A DNA stretch of 10,189 nucleotides from positions 1 to 10,189 of the forward strand of contig CAMBAQ010000059.1 in assembly GCA_945863785.1 (NCBI GenBank), given 5' to 3'. Within the stretch, counting starts at the first letter, position 1; every line of letters starts with the position of its first letter. Position numbers and translations under genes: made by a program. The stretch is from Chthoniobacter flavus (GTDB lineage Bacteria; Verrucomicrobiota; Verrucomicrobiia; Chthoniobacterales; Terrimicrobiaceae). Positions 1-5,615 of this stretch are shown here, one piece after another. The notes beneath the pieces were generated by a model. It was not told the origin of the DNA. It did not search any database and was given only the letters and a program-made list of their open reading frames with translations.

Positions 1-2465
1 CTCGCATACGCGACGGCAGTGGCGAGGCGGAATCGTTGCCGCGCCCAGTCGAATCCGTGCGACTCTGGACGGAGGAGGAAATCGCTGCAGAGCGCAAGCG
101 CATGACTGAAACGCCCAATAGACTCGATATCGTGAAGGCGTTTTGCGTCTTCGTTGCTACCAATTCCGCTCCGCTCAAGAAATACGCTACGCAAGAAGGA
201 TTCGCTGCCAACCTTGCCCGAAATGACGCCCCAGTTGGCCCAGTTCATGAGGAGGGCAAACGCAGGCTTGAACCGCTGAAATGCATAAAGCTCTTAAAGC
301 AGTTCGGCTCGGATGAAATCTATAATCCGATGCCTGCCTGCACGGCTATCTTGGAGGGACACACGAGCCAAGTAAGAACTATTCTTGTAGCCAACGATGG
401 GCGCCGCATTTTTTCAGCAGGAGGAAACGAACTCAGGTTTTGGGATATCCATTCCGGCAAATGCGTCGACTCGATTGAAGTAGGGGGTGGTGGGATGGTT
501 TTTTCGGCATGCCTTGTTCATCAACATTACATAGCCTTAGGTTCAGGTAATGAGATACTCCTTTGGAATACAGCAACAGGCGAACAGGTAAAAAATCTTC
601 AGGGTCATACAGGTCTAGTCGTAGCACTTTCGGCAATGCCATCTGGCGATCTAGTCTCAATGAGTTTGGATGGCACGATTCGTAAGTGGAACCTAATATC
701 CAACGAGTCCAGCGTGGTGATTAATCATGATAGGACAATTGATTTAGTTGTTAATGAGCGCTGGAATGAAAATGCCCACCAAGTAAGCTTCGATAACCAC
801 CGAATGCTCATCTTTGGAATGATAGCTTTCCATGATGTTGGTGGTCTTGCCACAACATCGGATGGACAGAAGCTCGTTTATACACTTTTTCAAAAAAACC
901 TGAGTGTTTTTGATCTCACAAGCGGGCAGAGTATAATGTTAATTGAGGGGCATTCCGATATCGTAACCAGCTTTTGTATATCTAGAAATGGACAAATTCT
1001 CATATCTGGAAGCAGGGATGGCACAATTCGTATTTGGGATCTACATAATGGGGAGTGTTTGAAAACCTTATCAGGGCATTCGGGTGTTGTTAATTCGATA
1101 TCTTTAACAGACGATAATAATTTAATTATATCATGCGGTAGCGATAAAAAAACAATGGTTTGGGAAGTGATTTCCGGCACATGTATTTCAAGTTTTTCGC
1201 ATGCTTATGATCTGAAATCCACTGTATTCACCCCAGATGGATATCAGTATTTTTGCGGAGATTTTTATGGTGCTATTTCGGTTGTGGACACGCGCCGATG
1301 CCTCCAAAGTCTCCAAAACCATCAAGTCAATGGAGGGGGTATTAATACTTTGTTTTTTTCTATTGAAACTAAAACATTGATTTCAGCAAGTTCAGATGAA
1401 AACTTTTTTTCCATTAGTTTAGATAACAAAAAACCACTTTTGTCCTTCTCTGGACATAATGGTCCAGTCAACTCCTTGGCATATTTAAGTCATTGCAATC
1501 GAATTTTTTCAGGAAGCGATGATGGAACAATTCGTGTTTGGGATATGGAATCTGGGGAATGCCTTGGCATTTTTGAGGGTCATGAGAATCCCGTAAGGTC
1601 GATCAAACTTTCGGATGATGGTCTGTTTTTGTTTTCCGGTGATGGCGACTTTAATAACGGAAAATTCACTCTACGCGTGTGGGATGCCCGAACGGGGAAA
1701 TGCACACACAATGTCGAGGGGAATACCGGACCAGTCTATAATTTAGCCCCCGACTTCAGTGGCCAAAGTGTCTTTTTTCTCTCTGGCACAAGTCTTTCCG
1801 GAGGTGGAATGTATAAAATTCAAAAATGGGACATGCAAACAAATGAAATTGAAAGTTTTGCTGATGGTCACTCCAGCACAATTTCTTCATTTGCGATTTC
1901 TCCCGACGGGAAAACTGTATTTTCAGCCGGCATTGATGGAACTATATTAAAATATGACCTCAAATCTGAAAAGACGCTTGGAAGTTTGAGAGCAAAAACG
2001 GCCCATCATATTTTGATATCGCCCGACAATCGCTTGCTCTTTTGTCACAATCACTTTAACTTGAAAGTTCTGGACGCATTTTCATTTTCTTGCTTGAATG
2101 AATTTTCTTTTAAAGGCCTTAATTGTATTTCAGCTGACTGGTCCAGAAAGATTCTATTCTGCGGTTTCTTGAGCGGTAGGATTGAATTATTCAACCTTGA
2201 AAACCTCGCTTTCGGGCCCCTCATTACAACCGCCCGCCGCCAAATAGTTTCTGAAGACCTGCCCGCTGGCCCCTTTACTGCCCGGCCGCCCTGCTGCGGG
2301 CAACAGATTCTCATTCCCACCTCCATCGCTGATCGTATCGAATATTGGACCTACGAAGCCGGTGATGGCGAGGGCGGTTACACCGACTCCGCCCTGCTCC
2401 TCGACTGCCCAAGCTGCAGCACTCCACTCCGCATGAACCCGTTTTTCGTGGATATTAAAAAATGA
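1..2465 (+). CDS. Double WD40 propeller protein with C-terminal zinc-ribbon-like tail (5' partial)
   Basis: The frame is open from base 3 with no stop, so the gene probably begins before the window. A TTG at 36 and an ATG at 102 are only internal fallback starts. Numbering from the TTG, residues 1-105 are a charged region I do not recognise. From the first GH (108-109) to about 735 I count 14 WD40-type blades (GH...W/F-D, DGTIR-WD), enough for two seven-bladed propellers. The last 76 residues carry Cys753-Cys754 and a CPSC motif (791-794) followed by MNPFF, consistent with a zinc-binding tail. No enzymatic motif is visible. WD40 propellers are protein-interaction platforms, so a recognition or scaffold role is inferred. 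The stop codon overlaps the MBL-fold gene start (ATGA), indicating coupled translation. The propeller core looks AT-rich (28% GC in bases 1321-1380) against 57% in lines from both ends. A similar tail motif recurs at 3270-3317. Confidence 0.88.
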   Translation, partial: RIRDGSGEAESLPRPVESVRLWTEEEIAAERKRMTETPNRLDIVKAFCVFVATNSAPLKKYATQEGFAANLARNDAPVGPVHEEGKRRLEPLKCIKLLKQFGSDEIYNPMPACTAILEGHTSQVRTILVANDGRRIFSAGGNELRFWDIHSGKCVDSIEVGGGGMVFSACLVHQHYIALGSGNEILLWNTATGEQVKNLQGHTGLVVALSAMPSGDLVSMSLDGTIRKWNLISNESSVVINHDRTIDLVVNERWNENAHQVSFDNHRMLIFGMIAFHDVGGLATTSDGQKLVYTLFQKNLSVFDLTSGQSIMLIEGHSDIVTSFCISRNGQILISGSRDGTIRIWDLHNGECLKTLSGHSGVVNSISLTDDNNLIISCGSDKKTMVWEVISGTCISSFSHAYDLKSTVFTPDGYQYFCGDFYGAISVVDTRRCLQSLQNHQVNGGGINTLFFSIETKTLISASSDENFFSISLDNKKPLLSFSGHNGPVNSLAYLSHCNRIFSGSDDGTIRVWDMESGECLGIFEGHENPVRSIKLSDDGLFLFSGDGDFNNGKFTLRVWDARTGKCTHNVEGNTGPVYNLAPDFSGQSVFFLSGTSLSGGGMYKIQKWDMQTNEIESFADGHSSTISSFAISPDGKTVFSAGIDGTILKYDLKSEKTLGSLRAKTAHHILISPDNRLLFCHNHFNLKVLDAFSFSCLNEFSFKGLNCISADWSRKILFCGFLSGRIELFNLENLAFGPLITTARRQIVSEDLPAGPFTARPPCCGQQILIPTSIADRIEYWTYEAGDGEGGYTDSALLLDCPSCSTPLRMNPFFVDIKK
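357..2235 (+). repeat. WD40 repeat array, about 14 units
   Basis: The coding repeats average roughly 40-45 codons. Most are diverged at the DNA level, but some remain close: bases 1008-1058 and 1512-1562 align without gaps with 38 of 51 identical positions by my count. They encode GS-DGTIR-WD and GEC in both. This is consistent with growth by intragenic duplication. Blades 3-4 (around 700-940) and 13-14 (around 1995-2230) are the least canonical. Confidence 0.8.
2400..2447 (+). repeat. Zinc-tail repeat, copy 1 (in WD40 gene)
   Basis: These 16 codons encode LDCPSCSTPLRMNPFF at the end of the WD40 protein. They align without gaps with 3270-3317 at 37 of 48 nucleotides by my count, and the reading frame is kept. 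LDCP, T, L and MNPFF are the shared residues. Confidence 0.75.
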
Positions 2466-3244
2466 TCCGTATCTCCATACTTGCCAGCGGTAGTGCCGGG
2501 AACGCGATCCTCGCTAGGGCGGGGGGAACGACTTTGCTTATTGATGCCGGGCTGAGTGCGAAGCGGATTCAGGGATTGCTTGATGGTCTGGATGATCCGC
2601 CAGAGGGGTTGGATGGCGTCCTTATCTCGCATGAGCACATCGACCATACCCGAGGAGTGGCAGGGCTTTGCAAGAAACATGGAATGCCGGTTTTTACCAA
2701 CCCGTTCACTGGGGAGCGACTTCGTGGCATGGGAATTGAAGCGGAAATGCGTTATTTCTCAACACCTTCAACTTTTAAGGTCGGCAGTTTTCTTATCACG
2801 CCCTTTACTGTGCCTCACGATGCGGCAGATCCCGTGGGATTTGTGCTGAAGTATCAGGAATCATCCTTTGCGGTTGCGAGCGACCTTGGATACGCGCCAA
2901 AGTCCGTGGTCAATGCCATTCGAGGAGTGAATGCCCTTTTGCTGGAGTCCAATCACGACGAGGTGATGCTTCAACAGCATGACAAGCGCCCGCCTTCCGT
3001 GAAGCAACGCATCCTCTCTCACCACGGCCATCTTTCCAATAGAGCGGCGTCAGAACTCATCACCGAGATCGCGACGCCAGACTTGCGCCATGTTCTTCTG
3101 GCTCACTTGAGTGAGGACTGTAACTCGCCGAGCCTCGCCATCAATGCGATGCGCGATGCCCTCCAAAAAACAGGAAATACCCACACTCAAGTGGATTGTC
3201 CAGGTGCTGCTGGAGCGCAGTTGCCGTTCTCGATAACAATTTGA
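2462..3244 (+). CDS. MBL-fold metallohydrolase, YycJ/WalJ-like
   Basis: This is a complete 260-aa protein, the usual length of the YycJ/WalJ branch of the metallo-beta-lactamase fold. Visible motifs are SGSAGNA near the N terminus, the metal-binding HEHIDH (57-62), VPHDAADPVGF (117-127), SDLGY (140-144), ESNHD (162-166), HHGHLSN (187-193) and a late His in AHLSE (215). All expected metal ligands appear present, so it is probably an active two-metal hydrolase. From memory, YycJ-type proteins include DNA exonucleases linked to mismatch repair; a nuclease role here is inference. The ATG overlaps the WD40 stop by 4 nt and has no strong Shine-Dalgarno sequence, so translation should depend on the WD40 gene. 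This is an unusual setting for a YycJ homologue and suggests recruitment as effector or processing enzyme of the WD40 system. There is no signal peptide. Confidence 0.9.
   Translation: MIRISILASGSAGNAILARAGGTTLLIDAGLSAKRIQGLLDGLDDPPEGLDGVLISHEHIDHTRGVAGLCKKHGMPVFTNPFTGERLRGMGIEAEMRYFSTPSTFKVGSFLITPFTVPHDAADPVGFVLKYQESSFAVASDLGYAPKSVVNAIRGVNALLLESNHDEVMLQQHDKRPPSVKQRILSHHGHLSNRAASELITEIATPDLRHVLLAHLSEDCNSPSLAINAMRDALQKTGNTHTQVDCPGAAGAQLPFSITI
3197..3244 (+). repeat. MBL 3'-end repeat, copy 1 (in intact MBL gene)
   Basis: These are the last 16 codons of the MBL gene including its stop (CPGAAGAQLPFSITI). They align without gaps with 3876-3923 at 35 of 48 nucleotides by my count. The last 23 bases (3222-3244 against 3901-3923) differ at only three positions. 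Confidence 0.7.
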
Positions 3245-3260
3245 CCTAAATTTAAGAAAA

Positions 3261-3365
3261 ATGACCACCCTCGACTGTCCAAAATGGTGCACCACGCTCG
3301 GCATGAATCCGTTTTTTTGGGAAGTCATCCAACTTCTAACTGAAAACCAACAAGGAAATAGATAA
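3261..3365 (+). CDS. 34-codon ORF repeating the WD40 zinc-tail; small protein or gene remnant
   Basis: The ORF runs from ATG at 3261 to TAA at 3363-3365 and starts 16 nt after the MBL stop. Residues 4-19 (LDCPKWCTTLGMNPFF) repeat the end of the WD40 protein, although the second Cys is shifted by one, giving CPKWC in place of CPSC. The frame is intact and ends one base before the ATPase ATG, and its last codons contain the AAGGA that serves that gene. Two readings are possible. It may be the surviving 3' end of a second zinc-tailed gene, or a real short translated peptide that couples to the ATPase gene. No clear ribosome binding site is seen, only A-rich sequence. I favour a remnant that may still be translated. 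Confidence 0.4.
   Translation: MTTLDCPKWCTTLGMNPFFWEVIQLLTENQQGNR
3270..3317 (+). repeat. Zinc-tail repeat, copy 2 (degenerate)
   Basis: This is the partner of 2400-2447, with 37 of 48 identical nucleotides, no gaps and the same frame. It lies outside any WD40 sequence; nothing resembling a propeller blade precedes it. It marks the left edge of the patchwork region. Confidence 0.7.
3352..3356 (+). promoter_or_regulatory. Ribosome binding site for the P-loop ATPase gene
   Basis: AAGGA lies 10 nt before the ATG at 3367. It supports that start over the second in-frame ATG at 3373, which would leave 16 nt. The site lies inside the preceding 34-codon ORF, so ribosomes on that ORF would pass over it. 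Confidence 0.6.
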
Positions 3366-3366
3366 G

Positions 3367-3756
3367 ATGCAAATGCATGTCATATTCGGTAGACCGCAAA
3401 CTGGAAAAACTGGGCGACTCATTGAGGAGATGAACGCGTGCCCGAACTCTGCGCTGATTTTCTCCTTGGAGAATCCTGAGAACCATATGCGGAAAAGAGG
3501 CTTACATAATTCAGTCTCAGCGCTTGAGGGCTTGAACCTCAAATTCTTAGGATCACCAACCTGGACTCCCGTCAAAGTTGTGGGGCTGGATAGCTTGGAA
3601 CTACTTGATCACTCCATCAACGTTTCCGAACTCTGCAGTAGGCTCAAATCCGCAGGTGTTGATCGCTTCATTTTAACTTGCCACCTACGACGCGATTTCC
3701 GCCCAGCATCCGAAGGGAGACTGATCGGCGTCTCCTACACCTGCGAGACTTTGTGA
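3367..3756 (+). CDS. Compact DnaB/RecA-like P-loop ATPase
   Basis: This is a 129-aa protein. Walker A is GRPQTGKT (8-15), preceded by strand MHVIF. ALIFSLENPENHMRKR (29-44) resembles the DnaB segment FSLEM...Q...R. A Walker B-like strand is KVVGLDSLELL (70-80, Asp75), matching DnaB's DYLQL position. FILTCHLRRDF (101-111) sits where RecA-fold proteins have the SQLNR-type sensor strand. SEGRLIGVSYTCET (115-128) resembles the last core strand. The order of elements fits a whole but stripped-down RecA core, roughly half the usual size of about 230 aa. There is no helicase N-terminal domain and no visible DNA-binding loops. Activity is uncertain because the linker between the FSLE segment and Walker B is very short. 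It is neither a MoxR nor a STAND ATPase. It occupies the place of a second MBL gene between two repeated gene tails. Role unknown. Confidence 0.7.
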   Translation: MQMHVIFGRPQTGKTGRLIEEMNACPNSALIFSLENPENHMRKRGLHNSVSALEGLNLKFLGSPTWTPVKVVGLDSLELLDHSINVSELCSRLKSAGVDRFILTCHLRRDFRPASEGRLIGVSYTCETL

Positions 3757-3875
3757 ACCGTGGGAGGTGGAGCGTGCCGAATCCGTCTTTAAATGAATGA
3801 ATCAATGAATATTGAAAATCTTAAGGCCAAGCACCAATCGCTTATTATTTCCTCGAACTCTGAATGTACTTAGGA

Positions 3876-3923
3876 TGTCTGGGAGCTCCCGAAGCACTAG
3901 TGCTGTTCTCAATAACAATTTAA
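3876..3923 (+). pseudogene. Remnant of the 3' end of a second MBL gene
   Basis: Read in frame up to TAA at 3921-3923, the segment encodes CLGAPEALVLFSITI, against CPGAAGAQLPFSITI at the end of the intact MBL protein: 9 of 15 residues identical, ending at the same stop position. The nucleotide match is 35 of 48 without gaps. An in-frame TGA at 3861-3863 precedes it, so no complete gene remains. It stops 15 nt before the next ATG, and the intact MBL stop is likewise 16 nt before the next ATG. Confidence 0.6.
3881..3904. repeat. Two adjacent perfect palindromes
   Basis: GGGAGCTCCC (3881-3890) and AGCACTAGTGCT (3893-3904) are each perfect inverted repeats, separated by 2 nt. They lie 35-58 nt before the start of the TrkA-RyR gene. 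They could be operator half-sites or a small cruciform, but palindromes of this length arise by chance in 10 kb. The evidence is the sequence symmetry only. Confidence 0.4.
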
Positions 3924-3938
3924 TGCGCAATAAACTCT

Positions 3939-5615
3939 ATGAAAATGAATAAAAATACTGGTCTCATCTTACTTGTTCTGTCCTCTGCGGCTACGCTTTT
4001 GCTTGGGACAATGGGATTTTACAACTACGAGCCAGCCCAAGGTGGGGCGACGGCCTTGTATCGTGCCATTCAGCTTTTTTCGTTGAGTTCCGGTGTGGTT
4101 AACGAACCGCCTACGCCAGTGCTAATAGAAATTGCAAGGTGGCTGGGAACGGCAACTTTGCTTGGTGTCGTAGGAGCGACAGCATCGGCGGTCTATCGTA
4201 TATTTAAAACATCAATTCGTATTGGCCGCATGCGTGGACACACGATTGTGTGTGGCGCTGGGCAGAGGGGGAGCCAAATTGTTAAAAGTTTACGCAAGGC
4301 AGGTGGTGCCGTGGTGGTGGTGGAAATCAATGAATCAAACCAAAATCTAGGTGAATTGCGCGACGTGGGGGCGGAAGTGATCTTGGGAAACGCACTGGAT
4401 TCAACGAAGATGAAGGAAGCTGGCATCGAGCGGGCTGCCAAGTTGGTGGCTGTGACTCATAAAGATGAGACGAATCTGGGTATTTGCTCCGAAGTGGAAA
4501 ACAAGTTTGGCAAGGTGTGTGAACTGCACTCGGGGGTCGAGTCTTTTGAACTGCGCTCTTATTTTATCGACCGGATCAAGGACTCTGGCATCCGGTTGGA
4601 TAGTTTCATCACGAAGGCGGCGCGACAACTCATGCTTGAGATCGCTTGTGAGGCAACAAAAACTGCTGCATTTCGTGAAAATGGCGTGCGGATCTTGATA
4701 GACGCTGCTGGCGCCTACCAGCAGGAGCTCATTCGCGCAGGGGCCATTATGCTGCAGATTTCGGCTGAGAAGAAACCCCGCATTGATCTTTGCTCCGCAG
4801 GGCAGGGGCGGGAATCCATTTTTAAAGAGAGGTTCCCTGCAGCAGAATTGGTGATTGACCTAGCTTGGCATGCGGGCACAGCGGACAGCGCATTCCCAGA
4901 GGGTGGCGATGCTTGCCCTGACTTTGTTGTCTTTGCCCTCGGGGACGATACCGCAACCCTAGAAGCGGCTGATCGTTTTCGCATGAGGCACAACATCGCT
5001 GCCCCTCGGATTTTTGCCTGCCTGAGCAATACGACGGAGCTATGCGAGCTGGTCGCCAAGAGTCGAACAAAAAAGGATATAGCGATAATAGAAATTCGGA
5101 ACTGGTTTTCACTCGGCTTGGGCAAAAAAGACCCTCTCGAACTGGATATCGATAAAGTCGCGAAGCAATGCCATGCCATTTACTGTCAGAAGGCGATAGA
5201 GAAGGCGTCCAAGGATGGTAAAAAATGGAATGATATGCCGCAAGATTGGGCCTTGCTTGCTGAGCGCTACCGCGAAAGCAATCGCCTGCTGGCCTTGCAC
5301 CACGAGGTCAAAAAAGCAGCTTGGGAACATCGATCTAAGGGCCAAGACAACGAAATGCTTGTTCATTTATCCCGCTCCGAGCATATGCGATGGATGGCTG
5401 AGAAGGCCATGGATGGATGGCGCTGGAGTGGCTCCAATGATGAGAACTCCCGCAAAAATGACCGCCTCTTGCATCATCAGCTTGTGCCTTATGACGCCCT
5501 AACGAATCACGCAAAGGACAAGGACTACAATACGTTCCTCTGGGCACTCGATCTGCCAGAGGGTTTCGAAGGTTTGAGTAGCCCGAGCGATTTGGAAAAC
5601 AAAATCAAAAAATGA
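3939..5615 (+). CDS. Two-TM TrkA-N (RCK-like) membrane protein with C-terminal RyR domain
   Basis: A 558-aa protein. TM1 is about residues 8-28 and TM2 about 61-89, joined by a loop with ALYRAIQLFSLSSG (39-52). The loop lacks a K+-channel TVGYG filter, so it is probably not a conventional channel. HTIVCGAGQRGSQIV (101-115) has the GxGxxG dinucleotide-binding motif, with the acidic end of strand two in VVVVEIN (125-131) and an RCK/TrkA-N Rossmann fold to about 180. A second, poorly recognised alpha/beta region spans about 250-385. Residues 477-540 (SRSEHMRWMAEKA..GW.WSG...HHQLVPYDAL) match the RyR domain of ryanodine receptors. From memory, such domains occur in bacteria on TrkA-N proteins and were proposed to sense nucleotide-type ligands. 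The stop overlaps the start of the DUF4062-STAND gene, so the two are probably co-produced. No strong Shine-Dalgarno sequence precedes the ATG; an alternative ATG is at 3945. Inferred role: membrane-bound nucleotide sensor or effector. Confidence 0.85.
   Translation: MKMNKNTGLILLVLSSAATLLLGTMGFYNYEPAQGGATALYRAIQLFSLSSGVVNEPPTPVLIEIARWLGTATLLGVVGATASAVYRIFKTSIRIGRMRGHTIVCGAGQRGSQIVKSLRKAGGAVVVVEINESNQNLGELRDVGAEVILGNALDSTKMKEAGIERAAKLVAVTHKDETNLGICSEVENKFGKVCELHSGVESFELRSYFIDRIKDSGIRLDSFITKAARQLMLEIACEATKTAAFRENGVRILIDAAGAYQQELIRAGAIMLQISAEKKPRIDLCSAGQGRESIFKERFPAAELVIDLAWHAGTADSAFPEGGDACPDFVVFALGDDTATLEAADRFRMRHNIAAPRIFACLSNTTELCELVAKSRTKKDIAIIEIRNWFSLGLGKKDPLELDIDKVAKQCHAIYCQKAIEKASKDGKKWNDMPQDWALLAERYRESNRLLALHHEVKKAAWEHRSKGQDNEMLVHLSRSEHMRWMAEKAMDGWRWSGSNDENSRKNDRLLHHQLVPYDALTNHAKDKDYNTFLWALDLPEGFEGLSSPSDLENKIKK

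Larger units (their letters stand above)
3757..3938 (+). other. Non-coding patchwork between ATPase and TrkA-RyR genes
   Basis: These 182 nt contain no convincing gene. A 26-codon frame (3793-3873) starts within a run of GAAT-like short repeats (around 3792-3810) and has no recognisable product. The right end holds the degenerate MBL tail (3876-3923) and two adjacent palindromes (3881-3904). I see no clear hairpin followed by a T-run, so no terminator is called. No well-spaced -35/-10 pair is apparent: TTGAAA at 3812 and TATTAT at 3843 are 25 nt apart. A promoter for the next gene would nevertheless have to lie here unless the whole locus is one transcript. Confidence 0.5.

Noticed and set aside
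3757..3790. G-rich stretch after the ATPase stop as an intrinsic terminator
   Set aside because: No stable inverted repeat followed by a T-run can be drawn; only a short TTT follows.
3812..3848. TTGAAA and TATTAT as a promoter for the TrkA-RyR gene
   Set aside because: The 25-nt spacing is far from the usual 16-18 nt, and nothing else supports it.
3793..3873. A 26-codon frame starting in the GAAT-like short repeats
   Set aside because: No ribosome binding site, no recognisable sequence, and no similarity by eye to the MBL or ATPase proteins.
3939..4210. N-terminal part of the TrkA-RyR protein as a potassium-channel pore
   Set aside because: Two TM segments flank a loop, but no TVGYG-type selectivity filter is present.
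4715..5179. A 154-codon open frame on the minus strand inside the TrkA-RyR gene, and several similar antisense frames elsewhere
   Set aside because: They lie fully opposite clear coding sequence with recognisable domains, and their translations show no motif of their own.
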